Assembly (NCBI GenBank): GCA_902615025.1
Contig: CACMNV010000001.1
Span: 1 to 64,000 of the forward strand
Length of the DNA stretch: 64,000 nt
Direction of reading: 5' to 3'
Origin: an uncultured SAR116 cluster alpha proteobacterium
GTDB taxonomy: Bacteria; Pseudomonadota; Alphaproteobacteria; Puniceispirillales; Marisalimonadaceae
Below, piece by piece: positions 45,015 through 53,872 of this stretch; positions within the stretch are counted from its first letter, which is position 1, and every line of letters starts with the position of its first letter. A program made the translations under genes and the position numbers. The notes beneath the pieces were generated by a model, which was given only the letters and a program-made list of their open reading frames with translations, was not told where the DNA came from and searched no databases.

Positions 45015-46724
45015 ATGAATTATGTTTCACCAGTAAAAGATACGAAATTTGTTTTAGAGAATTTATTAAATAATCCTTCAGCAATTGAAAATGATTTAAT
45101 GAATTCAATTCTTGAAGAGGCTGGGAAATTAGCTAATGAAAACCTAGCACCCTTAAATCATGAAGGCGACAAAAATCCACCTAAATTAAGGCAGGATAAT
45201 GAAGTTGAGACTTCGCCAGGATTTAAAAATGCATTTAAAAAAATAGCTTCAGGTGGATGGATAGGAGTTTCGAGCAATCCAGATTATGATGGGATGGGGT
45301 TGCCGTTCCGAATGGCTGCTGCAGTGAGTGAATACTGGCAAGGTGCAAATATGTCATTTGCATTGTGCAACCTTTTGAGTCAAGGCTTAATAGATGCTTT
45401 AACTTTAGTTGGTACAGATAGGGAAAAAGAATTATACCTACCAAAATTAATAAATGGTTCTTGGACAGGAACTATGAATTTAACTGAACCTCAATCTGGA
45501 ACAGATTTAAGTACAATAAAAACAAAAGCCATTAATGACGGAAAAAATTGGAGAATAAAAGGTCAAAAGATATACATAACTTATGGTGAACACGATTTCT
45601 CTGAAAATATTATTCACTTAGTTTTAGCAAAAACAGAAGGAGCGCCTGACGGAATAAAAGGTATATCTACATTTATCATACCAAAATATTTAATTAATGA
45701 AGACGGCTCTTTAGGCGAAAGAAATGATTTAAAATGTATTTCTCTTGAACATAAACTAGGAATTAAAGCAAGCCCAACTGCTGTGATGTCTTATGGTGAT
45801 GACAATGAAGGGGCTATTGGCTATATGCTTGGCGAAGAAGGTAAGGGAATTGAATACATGTTTATAATGATGAATAGAGCAAGATTTGATGTCGGGTTAC
45901 AAGGTATGGCGATTGCTGAAACTGCAAGACAAAAAGCAATTCAATATGCTAAAACACGGGTACAAGGCATACCTTTGAACAAGACAAAAGGGACTCCAAT
46001 AATTGGTCATGGTGATGTAAAAAGACAGTTATTAATTATGCGTTCATTAACTGAGGCCATGAGAGCACTTATTCTAGTTTCAGCTGAAATAATGGAAGAA
46101 GCCGAAATAGAAAGAAGTAAAATGAACTTAGAAGCTTTTTTAATCCCTATTATAAAAGGATGGTGTACAGAATTAGCCCAAGAAGTAACCAGTTTAGGTG
46201 TTCAGATACACGGTGGAATGGGTTATATAGAAGAAACTGGAGCTGCTCAAATAATGAGAGATGCAAGAATTTTGCCTATTTATGAAGGAACAAATGCTAT
46301 ACAAGCTAATGATTTAATGTTCAGAAAAACACTTAAAGATAGTGGAGAAACAGCTCGACAAATTCTCACTATCATAAAATCAGATGTCCAATCTGATGGA
46401 GAGATATTGAAATCTGTCCATAAGTGTGAAGAAGTTTTAGATTTTATTGGACAAAATAAAGATGACAAAGAATCACTTTCATGCGTTAGTCACGATTTTA
46501 TGATGGGTTTTGGATATCTCATTGGCGCTTGGCTTATGCAAAAATCAAAAAACAAAGCTGAAGAAAAGATAGATAATCAAAATGAAGATTCTAACTTTTT
46601 AATGTCTAAAATAATCTCTTCAAATTTTTATAATAAACATATATTACCAAGATGTCTTAGTCACTTAAATATTGTCTTGGATGGATCAAAAATTATTTCC
46701 GAAACACAAGAAGAATTTGTTTAA
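45015..46724 (+). CDS. Acyl-CoA dehydrogenase, long DmdC-like form
   Basis: FAD-dependent acyl-CoA dehydrogenase of 569 residues, longer than the usual 380 because of an N-terminal helix and a C-terminal helical extension, as in DmdC (3-methylmercaptopropionyl-CoA dehydrogenase) and related proteins. The catalytic base is Glu424 in PIYEGTN, and the substrate/FAD motif MNLTEPQSGTDLS is near 155. The start follows an AAGGAG site 10 bases upstream. DmdC-clade proteins also include general medium-chain dehydrogenases, so DMSP breakdown is only one possibility. It is divergent from a DmdB-like ligase gene. Confidence 0.88.
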   Translation: MNYVSPVKDTKFVLENLLNNPSAIENDLMNSILEEAGKLANENLAPLNHEGDKNPPKLRQDNEVETSPGFKNAFKKIASGGWIGVSSNPDYDGMGLPFRMAAAVSEYWQGANMSFALCNLLSQGLIDALTLVGTDREKELYLPKLINGSWTGTMNLTEPQSGTDLSTIKTKAINDGKNWRIKGQKIYITYGEHDFSENIIHLVLAKTEGAPDGIKGISTFIIPKYLINEDGSLGERNDLKCISLEHKLGIKASPTAVMSYGDDNEGAIGYMLGEEGKGIEYMFIMMNRARFDVGLQGMAIAETARQKAIQYAKTRVQGIPLNKTKGTPIIGHGDVKRQLLIMRSLTEAMRALILVSAEIMEEAEIERSKMNLEAFLIPIIKGWCTELAQEVTSLGVQIHGGMGYIEETGAAQIMRDARILPIYEGTNAIQANDLMFRKTLKDSGETARQILTIIKSDVQSDGEILKSVHKCEEVLDFIGQNKDDKESLSCVSHDFMMGFGYLIGAWLMQKSKNKAEEKIDNQNEDSNFLMSKIISSNFYNKHILPRCLSHLNIVLDGSKIISETQEEFV

Positions 46725-46812
46725 AAAAAATAAACTTTAGGTTGATTTTAATACTAACATCGGTAGCCTATAAATTAATTGGGTTTTAAAAGTTTTTTGG
46801 GAGGAGGAATTC

Positions 46813-48756
46813 TTGAAAGCCAATATATTCGAATATCCAGATTTTGAAAAATTTAACACTTTTCCAAAATTGTTAAAACATAGATCTGAAATAATGCCAG
46901 ATGAAGTTGCTTTAAGAAACAAAGACCTAGGGATTTGGAATGAAATCACCTGGGATAAATATAATAAAATTGTTTCAGAATTATCAATTGGGCTTAAATC
47001 AATTGGGTTTAAACAAGGTGATGTTTTAGCATTAATTGGTGATAATAAACCTGAATGGGTTTTTTTTGAAATTGCTTGTCATGCAAATGGTGGAATGAGC
47101 CTTGGCGTTTACAGAGACACACTGGATGATGAGGTTGGATATTTAGTAAAATCAGCAAAAGTTAAATTTGCTTATGCAGAAGATCAAGAACAGGTTGATA
47201 AGTTAATAAATGTTCAAAAAAAATTAAAAACTAAAATCAAAGTTATCTATGACGACCCGAGAGGACTAGAGAAATTAAAAAATCCAAATGTAATTAACAT
47301 GAAGGATCTTGCTAGTGTAGGAAAAAAACAGTTAGATAAAAATAATAAACTTTATGAAAATTTAATTAATAAAATTTCTGGCGAAACTGTTTCTGTTTTA
47401 TGTACAACTTCTGGTACAACATCTAACCCAAAATTAGCAATGCTGCCTGCTAATAAGTTCATAAATCACATTTCAAATTATCTTAAAGTTGACCCTAAAT
47501 CTCACCTAGATGAATATGTTTCTGTATTACCATTTCCTTGGATAATGGAACAAACTTATGGTGTTGGTTTTAATTTATTAAGTGGAATGAAAGTAAATTT
47601 TCCTGAAAACTCTGAAACTGCCATGGATGATTTAAGAGAAATTGGTCCTACTTTTATGTTAGGCGCACCAAGATTATGGGAACAAATTTCTGCTGATATG
47701 AGAGCAAGAATACTTGACTCATCAAAATTGACACAATGGTTATTTAACAAGATGGTTGATAGAGGCTTAGATGCAGTTGACAAAGGTAATAGAGACTTTT
47801 GGGCTGACAAACTTCTTTTTTCAAGTTTAAAAGATAGACTTGGTTTCAGCAAAGTTACATCTGCCGCTACTGGAGGATCTGCAATAGGTCCAGAAACATT
47901 CAAATTTTTTCTTGCGATGGGTATCCCACTGAGACAACTATACGGTCAAACTGAACTAATGGGAGCCTATACTTTGCAAGACCCTCCTTCCGGAGAAATG
48001 GATTGTGAAACAGTTGGTATAGCTTTTCCTGATGCTGAAATAAAAATTCTTAACCCTGATGCAAATGGTCTTGGAGAAATTGTTACAAAACACCCTAATA
48101 TGTTCTCTGGCTATTTTAATAATAAAAAAGCTTATACCGAATCTATAAAAAAAGGGTGGATGCATACTGGGGATGCTGGATTTATTGATAATAAAAATCG
48201 CTTAACTGTATTAGATAGAGTTGATGACATAGCAGTTAAGTCTGATGGTATAAAATTTTCTCCCCAAAATATTGAAAATAAATTGAAATTTTCACCTTAT
48301 GTTGGTGAAGCTGTAATATTAGGTTCTAAGAAACCTTATCTTACAGCAATTATATGTATTAGATTTTCAATAGTCTCGAAATTAGCGGAAAAATGGCAAT
48401 TAGCTTTCACATCATACACTGGACTAGCAGCAGATAAAAAAATTTATGATTTAATTGAAGAAGAAATAAAAAAAGTTAATAAAAATCAACCAGAGAACTT
48501 AAAAATCACCAAGTTTTTACTGCTTTTTAAGGAACTTGATGCAGATGATGGCGAATTAACTAGAACCAGAAAAGTTAGAAGATCAGTTGTAAATACAAGA
48601 TATAAACCTTTAATCGATGCATTATATAAAGATGTTAAACTAGCAAATATTAATACAGAAGTTACATATGAAGATGGTCGTAAAGGTAAAATCAAAGCTT
48701 CAATGGAAATAAGAGAAATAATTAAAACTAGAAGTACAAAAAAGAAAACAAAATGA
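46813..48756 (+). CDS. Long-chain AMP-forming acyl-CoA ligase
   Basis: Adenylate-forming ligase of 647 residues, the size of long-chain FadD15-type enzymes. Motifs: CTTSGTTSNPKLAML for the phosphate loop, YGQTELMGAY, HTGDAGFID and DRVDDIAVKSDGIKFSPQ for the hinge. The start is TTG, fixed by a strong GAGGAGG ribosome site about 5 bases upstream. It overlaps the next gene (livG-type ATPase) by 4 bases, a frequent arrangement in which a ligase is encoded with a LIV-type transporter. This suggests that the transported compound is a carboxylate activated on entry. Confidence 0.9.
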   Translation: MKANIFEYPDFEKFNTFPKLLKHRSEIMPDEVALRNKDLGIWNEITWDKYNKIVSELSIGLKSIGFKQGDVLALIGDNKPEWVFFEIACHANGGMSLGVYRDTLDDEVGYLVKSAKVKFAYAEDQEQVDKLINVQKKLKTKIKVIYDDPRGLEKLKNPNVINMKDLASVGKKQLDKNNKLYENLINKISGETVSVLCTTSGTTSNPKLAMLPANKFINHISNYLKVDPKSHLDEYVSVLPFPWIMEQTYGVGFNLLSGMKVNFPENSETAMDDLREIGPTFMLGAPRLWEQISADMRARILDSSKLTQWLFNKMVDRGLDAVDKGNRDFWADKLLFSSLKDRLGFSKVTSAATGGSAIGPETFKFFLAMGIPLRQLYGQTELMGAYTLQDPPSGEMDCETVGIAFPDAEIKILNPDANGLGEIVTKHPNMFSGYFNNKKAYTESIKKGWMHTGDAGFIDNKNRLTVLDRVDDIAVKSDGIKFSPQNIENKLKFSPYVGEAVILGSKKPYLTAIICIRFSIVSKLAEKWQLAFTSYTGLAADKKIYDLIEEEIKKVNKNQPENLKITKFLLLFKELDADDGELTRTRKVRRSVVNTRYKPLIDALYKDVKLANINTEVTYEDGRKGKIKASMEIREIIKTRSTKKKTK

Positions 48757-49553
48757 GTTTAGATAAAATTCAATCAATTCCTTATGGGAAAGAAGTAATT
48801 AAAATCAAAAATATTAGTCTTGCATTTGGAGGAGTGAAGGCACTAACAAACGTTTCTTTTGATGTAAAAAAAGGAGAAGTTTTTGCTATAATTGGACCAA
48901 ATGGAGCAGGAAAATCATCCATGCTTAATGTTATTAATGGTTTTTATAAACCTACTTCTGGCCAGATTAATTTTGCAGGAGAGGATCGAAAAGAGATGAT
49001 GCCAGAATTCGCTGCAAAGAGTGGCATAGCCAGAACATTTCAAAATATTGCTCTTTTCAAAGGAATGAGTACTTTAGATAACTTGATGACTGGACGTCTG
49101 TTAAAACAAAAACAAAACTTTTTAATGCAAGCATTATATTTTGGACCTGTTCAAAAAGAAGAAGCTTATCACAGAGATAAAGTTGAGAGAGTCATTGATT
49201 TTTTAGATTTACAAGCAATTAGAAGAACTCCTGTTGGGTCTTTACCTTATGGACTTCAAAAAAGAGTTGAGCTTGGCAGAGCTCTTGCGATGGAACCAGA
49301 AATATTGTTACTTGATGAGCCCATGGCAGGAATGAATGTTGAAGAAAAACAAGATATGAGTAGGTTTGTTTTAACAGCAAATGATGAATTTAAAACTACA
49401 ATTGTTTTAATTGAGCATGATATGAGCGTTGTAATGGATATTTCGAATAGAATTGTAGTTTTAGACTATGGTAAAAAAATTGGTGAAGGTAAACCATCAG
49501 AAATTTTAAAAAATAAAGCAGTAATTGACGCCTATTTAGGTGTGGCAGATTAG
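48753..49553 (+). CDS. livG: LIV-type ABC transporter ATP-binding protein (LivG), second system
   Basis: ATPase of 266 residues. Walker A GPNGAGKSS is at 48-56, the signature reads LPYGLQKRVELGRAL, Walker B is LLLDEPMAGMN, and the LivG-type GIARTFQNIALF is present. The substitution of YGLQ for SGGE in the signature is usual in this subgroup. It overlaps the ligase gene by 4 bases and precedes livH by 8. Confidence 0.92.
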   Translation: MSLDKIQSIPYGKEVIKIKNISLAFGGVKALTNVSFDVKKGEVFAIIGPNGAGKSSMLNVINGFYKPTSGQINFAGEDRKEMMPEFAAKSGIARTFQNIALFKGMSTLDNLMTGRLLKQKQNFLMQALYFGPVQKEEAYHRDKVERVIDFLDLQAIRRTPVGSLPYGLQKRVELGRALAMEPEILLLDEPMAGMNVEEKQDMSRFVLTANDEFKTTIVLIEHDMSVVMDISNRIVVLDYGKKIGEGKPSEILKNKAVIDAYLGVAD

Positions 49554-49561
49554 AGGAAAAT

Positions 49562-50566
49562 ATGAGTGTTGAATTATTAAATTTCATTGAAACAGTTTTA
49601 AATGGCTTAATGTCGGGAGTTATGTATTCACTTGTTGCTCTTGGATTTGTTTTAATTTTTAAAGCGTCAGGAGTTTTTAATTTTGCACAGGGTGTGTTTG
49701 CATTATTTGCCGCCTTAACGCTTGTAGGTTTCCAGACAGGTCAAATACCTTTTTCACATCTTATAAATGAACTTTTTGGAACCAATTTGCATAATTGGTA
49801 CCCATCATTACATAGTTTTTTAGCTATTCTACTTACAATTGTAACAATGATAATTTTAGCTTGGCTTGTTGAAAGACTAGTTTTGAGACATTTAGTTAAT
49901 CAGGAGCCTATCATTTTATTTATGGCAACAATTGGTCTTGCATTTGTTTTAGAGGGTGTAGGCGATTTAATGTGGGGTTCAGATGTCAAAGTATTAGATG
50001 TAGGAATTCCTAGTGGTGGATCTATATGGCTTGAAGAAGCAACTATTGGTTGGGCTTCTGAAGGTAGTGAATACTATGGAATGTATATCGATGTTTTAAA
50101 TGTTTGGGCAACTATAATTGCAGTTATTTTAGTTACGGCATTGGCTTTATTTTCTCAATACACAAAAACTGGGCGTGCCTTAAGAGCAGTTGCTGACGAT
50201 CACCAGGCAGCATTATCAGTTGGCATATCCTTGAGAAGTATTTGGATACTTGTTTGGGGGATCTCAGGCTTTATTGCAATGGTAGCTGGAATAATGTGGG
50301 GCACCGAATCAGGCGTTCAATTTTCACTTTCACTGATAGCTTTAAAAGCACTTCCAGTGCTTATTTTGGGTGGTTTTACATCAATTCCCGGGGCTATCAT
50401 TGGTGGTCTTTTAATTGGAGTTGGAGAAAAATTAGCCGAAATTTACATTGGTGGTCTTTTAGATATTGGCGCAATTGAAAATTGGTTTGCCTATGTCCTG
50501 GCCTTGGTTTTTCTTTTATTTAGGCCGCAAGGTTTATTTGGCGACAAAATTATAGAGAGAGTTTAA
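49562..50566 (+). CDS. livH: LIV-type ABC transporter permease (LivH), second system
   Basis: Inner-membrane permease of 334 residues with the segments LVALGFVLIFKASGVFNFAQG near the N-terminus and the coupling helix GRALRAVADDHQAALSVGI near 210. It overlaps livM by one base (TAATG). Slightly longer than LivH of the first system because of a periplasmic insertion around residues 60-85 and 140-180, a feature of the aromatic/fatty-acid-associated subgroup. Confidence 0.9.
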   Translation: MSVELLNFIETVLNGLMSGVMYSLVALGFVLIFKASGVFNFAQGVFALFAALTLVGFQTGQIPFSHLINELFGTNLHNWYPSLHSFLAILLTIVTMIILAWLVERLVLRHLVNQEPIILFMATIGLAFVLEGVGDLMWGSDVKVLDVGIPSGGSIWLEEATIGWASEGSEYYGMYIDVLNVWATIIAVILVTALALFSQYTKTGRALRAVADDHQAALSVGISLRSIWILVWGISGFIAMVAGIMWGTESGVQFSLSLIALKALPVLILGGFTSIPGAIIGGLLIGVGEKLAEIYIGGLLDIGAIENWFAYVLALVFLLFRPQGLFGDKIIERV

Positions 50567-51645
50567 TGATTTATAGAGAAACTGGGCAATTTAAATCTAC
50601 TTATGAAAATGATCATTCAATTTTTCCTTTAATCCAGGACAAAATTGCTTTCAACATTTTAATGTTAATTGCCTTTCTTTTTGTACCTTTAGTAATTGAT
50701 AGTTATTGGGAAAAAGCTATCTTGATACCTTTCCTTATTTATTCAATGGCTGCAATTGGCTTGAATATTTTAACTGGCTATTGTGGACAAGTTTCTCTTG
50801 GCACAGGGGGGTTCATGGCTGTTGGTGCATTTGCTACATATAAACTTATGACTATTTTTCCTGAACTTAATATTATGATTATAGTTTTATTGTCAGGAGT
50901 TATAACCGCTTTAGTTGGTATTGTGTTTGGGTTACCTTCCTTAAGAATTAAAGGTTTTTATCTTGCAGTTGCAACATTAGCCTCGCAATTTTTTTTAATT
51001 TGGCTATTTAATAAAGTGCCTTGGTTTTATAATTATTCTGACACAGGACAAATCACTGTGTCAGAAAGAACTATGTTTGGTATAGCAGTTACTGGAGCTA
51101 ATGCACCATCCTACGCAACATATCTTTTTTGTTTAATACTAGTTGTAGGTCTTGGATTTGCTGCAAAAAATATGATTAGAAGTAAAATTGGAAGATCTTG
51201 GATGGCTATTAGAGATATGGATATAGCAGCTGAAATAATTGGTGTTTCTCCTTTAAAAACAAAACTGTCTGCTTTTGCAATAAGTTCTTTCTATATTGGA
51301 ATAGCGGGCTCACTGTATTTTGCTGTATATTTAGGAGCATTAGAAGTAACAGAATCTTTTGATATAATGGCTATCTCATTTCCAGTACTGTTCATGATCA
51401 TTATAGGTGGGTTAGGATCAATGTTAGGTTCATTTTTAGGAGCAGCATTTATAGTGTTACTTCCGATTTTTCTTAAAAATGTAATGGTTGACCTTATTGG
51501 ATTGTCAGCTGTAACAGCCAAGCATTTTGAGATTACAACTTGGGGATTGTTGATGGTAATATTTTTAATTGTTGAACCACACGGTCTAGCAAGATTGTGG
51601 TCACTAGCTAAAGAAAAATTAAGAAAATGGCCTTTCCCATATTAA
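50566..51645 (+). CDS. livM: LIV-type ABC transporter permease (LivM), second system
   Basis: Inner-membrane permease of 359 residues. Features: IGLNILTGYCGQVSLGTGGF, coupling segment GRSWMAIRDMDIAAEIIGV, and about eight to ten hydrophobic helices. The N-terminal 40 residues are hydrophilic. It is followed after 47 bases by the binding-protein gene. Confidence 0.92.
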   Translation: MIYRETGQFKSTYENDHSIFPLIQDKIAFNILMLIAFLFVPLVIDSYWEKAILIPFLIYSMAAIGLNILTGYCGQVSLGTGGFMAVGAFATYKLMTIFPELNIMIIVLLSGVITALVGIVFGLPSLRIKGFYLAVATLASQFFLIWLFNKVPWFYNYSDTGQITVSERTMFGIAVTGANAPSYATYLFCLILVVGLGFAAKNMIRSKIGRSWMAIRDMDIAAEIIGVSPLKTKLSAFAISSFYIGIAGSLYFAVYLGALEVTESFDIMAISFPVLFMIIIGGLGSMLGSFLGAAFIVLLPIFLKNVMVDLIGLSAVTAKHFEITTWGLLMVIFLIVEPHGLARLWSLAKEKLRKWPFPY

Positions 51646-51692
51646 GTTTTTAAGTTAAACTTTAATTATTAAGTCTCACAAAGGAGGAGAGT

Positions 51693-52988
51693 ATGAGATT
51701 AAAAAAAATGATAGTTGGGCTTCTTGGCTCTGTCATTGCGATTGGAGGTTTTTTAGAGGTGGCAACTGCTGACCTCAAATTTCCAATGTTAGTGTACAGA
51801 ACTGGTGCATATGCACCAAATGGAATTCCTAACGCAGATGGTTTTGTAGATTATTACAAAATGATTAACGCTAGAGATGGCGGAATAGGTGGAGAAAAAA
51901 TAGTATTTCCAGAATGTGAAACTGGATATAAAACACAAGTCGGCGTAGAATGTTACGAAAAACATAAAGACGGTGCAATGGTTTTCCAGCCAATGTCTAC
52001 AGGTATTACATATCAACTAATACCTAAAGCTACTGCTGACGGTGTAACAGTATATTCAACTGGCTATGGAAGAACATCAGCTGCAAATGGTAAAGTTTTT
52101 AAATGGATCTTTAATGCGCCAGTAACTTATTGGGATGGTGCATCAATAGCTGTCAGACATATCCTAAAACAAAATTTAGGTAACATTAAAGGAAAAAAAA
52201 TAGCTCTTGTTTATCATAATTCTGCTTATGGAAAAGAACCTATTAGAACCCTTGAAACTTTAGCTAAAAAACATGGTTACGAATTAATGCTTTTACCTGT
52301 TGATCACCCTGGACAAGAACAAAAGGCTACTTGGTTAAAAATTAGAAAACAAAGACCAAACTACGTGCTAATGTGGGGTTGGGGTGTGATGAACCAAGTT
52401 GCTATCAAATCCGCTGCATCAATAAGATTTCCAATGGAAAATTTTATTGGAATATGGTGGTCAGGGTCTGAGAATGATGTTTTGCCAGCAGGATCCGGCG
52501 CACACGGATATAAATCTTTAGCGTTTAATGCACCTGGATCGAATTTTCAAGTTCATAAAGATATTAAAAAGTATGTACATGATAAAGGTGAAGCCTCAGG
52601 TGATGGATCACATTTTGGAACGGTTCTATATAACAGAGGATTGCTTCAAGCAATGGTTCAAGTTGAAGCAGCAACTGTCGCCCAGAAAATACATGGAACA
52701 TCTAAGATAACACCAGCAATGTATCGTGATGGTATGGAAAATGTTAATCTTAGTGCAGAAAGGCTTGCAGAGTTAGGGTTTAAAGATTTTGCACCACCAT
52801 TTAAAAATACTTGTGAAAATCATGGTGGAAGTGGTTTAGCTGCTGTTCAACAATGGGACGCAAAAGCTAAAAAGTGGAATATGATTACTGAATATATGTA
52901 TGGTGATAGAGAAGTAGTTGACAAGTTAATTGCTGAAGATTCGACAAAGTATGCTAAGGAGCAAAAAATTGCAATGCGTTGTAATTAA
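51693..52988 (+). CDS. livK: LIV-type ABC transporter substrate-binding protein, second system
   Basis: Periplasmic type 1 binding protein of 431 residues with a signal peptide ending at about residue 26 (ATA before DLKFPM). Family segments include ARDGGIGGEKIVFPE and ALVYHNSAYGKEPI. The longer length and the pattern after the signal peptide match binding proteins of ligase-associated transporters rather than classical LivK. A very strong AAGGAGG ribosome site lies 5 bases before the ATG, consistent with high expression. It is followed by a hairpin with a T-run. Confidence 0.9.
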   Translation: MRLKKMIVGLLGSVIAIGGFLEVATADLKFPMLVYRTGAYAPNGIPNADGFVDYYKMINARDGGIGGEKIVFPECETGYKTQVGVECYEKHKDGAMVFQPMSTGITYQLIPKATADGVTVYSTGYGRTSAANGKVFKWIFNAPVTYWDGASIAVRHILKQNLGNIKGKKIALVYHNSAYGKEPIRTLETLAKKHGYELMLLPVDHPGQEQKATWLKIRKQRPNYVLMWGWGVMNQVAIKSAASIRFPMENFIGIWWSGSENDVLPAGSGAHGYKSLAFNAPGSNFQVHKDIKKYVHDKGEASGDGSHFGTVLYNRGLLQAMVQVEAATVAQKIHGTSKITPAMYRDGMENVNLSAERLAELGFKDFAPPFKNTCENHGGSGLAAVQQWDAKAKKWNMITEYMYGDREVVDKLIAEDSTKYAKEQKIAMRCN

Positions 52989-52994
52989 ATATTT

Positions 52995-53023
52995 AAAAGA
53001 GAGTCTTAGGGCTCTCTTTTTTT
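52995..53023 (+). terminator. Hairpin with T-run behind the second binding-protein gene
   Basis: An 11-bp stem (52995-53005 with 53010-53020, one G-T pair, 4-base loop) is followed directly by T residues to 53023, the form of a rho-independent terminator. Since livF and further operon genes follow in the same direction within 12 bases, it probably acts as a partial terminator that keeps binding-protein mRNA above that of the downstream genes. Confidence 0.75.
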
Positions 53024-53034
53024 AAGGAATTTTT

Positions 53035-53865
53035 ATGAATGAACTTTCAAAAATTGATAAAAAAACAGCTCAAAATATCTTGGAAGTAAATAATATAGAA
53101 GCTGTATATAATCATGTTATTTTAGTATTAAAAGGAGTTAGTTTAAATGTTAAAAAAGGTGGTATAACCACTTTGTTAGGTGGAAACGGAGCTGGAAAAA
53201 CAACAACTTTAAAATCAATTTCTAATCTTCTTGCCTCAGAAAGAGGCGAAGTTACAAAAGGTTCTATAACGTTTAATAACCAAGATGTTCATCAATTAGA
53301 CCCATCTCAACTTGTAAAAATGGGGGTTATTCAAGTCATGGAAGGAAGACATTGTTTTGAGCATTTAACTGTTGAAGAAAATTTATTAACAGGTGGTTAT
53401 ACTAGAAAAAGTAATAAGGAAGTAAAAAACGATCTTGAGAGAGTTTACGAGTATTTTCCAAGATTAAAAGAAAGAAGAACTTCTCAAGCTGGTTATACTT
53501 CAGGTGGTGAACAACAAATGGTAGCAATTGGAAGAGCGTTAATGGCTAACCCTAAAATGATTTTGCTTGATGAACCGTCAATGGGCTTGGCTCCACAGTT
53601 AGTAAAACAAATTTTTGAAATCGTTTCTCAAATTAATAAAAAAGAAGGTGTGACAATTCTTTTAGCTGAGCAGAATACAAATATGGCTCTTCAATATGCA
53701 GAATACGCTTATATTTTAGAAAATGGAAGAGTTGTAATGGAAGGAACTGCAAAATCCATGAGAGACAATGAAGATGTGAAAGAATTTTATTTAGGTATTT
53801 CTGGAGAGGGGCGTCAGTCATACAGAGATTTTAAACAATATCGTAGAAGAAAACGTTGGCTATAA
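53035..53865 (+). CDS. livF: LIV-type ABC transporter ATP-binding protein (LivF), second system
   Basis: ATPase of 276 residues. Walker A GGNGAGKTT is at 49-57, the signature TSGGEQQMVAIG is near 156, and Walker B LLDEPSMGLAP follows. It has about 15 extra N-terminal residues and a basic C-terminal tail (YRDFKQYRRRKRW) not seen in the first LivF. An AAGGA ribosome site sits between the hairpin and the ATG. The PaaK-like gene follows after 7 bases. Confidence 0.92.
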   Translation: MNELSKIDKKTAQNILEVNNIEAVYNHVILVLKGVSLNVKKGGITTLLGGNGAGKTTTLKSISNLLASERGEVTKGSITFNNQDVHQLDPSQLVKMGVIQVMEGRHCFEHLTVEENLLTGGYTRKSNKEVKNDLERVYEYFPRLKERRTSQAGYTSGGEQQMVAIGRALMANPKMILLDEPSMGLAPQLVKQIFEIVSQINKKEGVTILLAEQNTNMALQYAEYAYILENGRVVMEGTAKSMRDNEDVKEFYLGISGEGRQSYRDFKQYRRRKRWL

Positions 53866-53872
53866 TATAATT

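Noticed and set aside
51644..51662. 6-bp inverted repeat between livM and the second binding-protein gene
   Set aside because: A weak, AT-only stem with no T-run; expected by chance in this composition.
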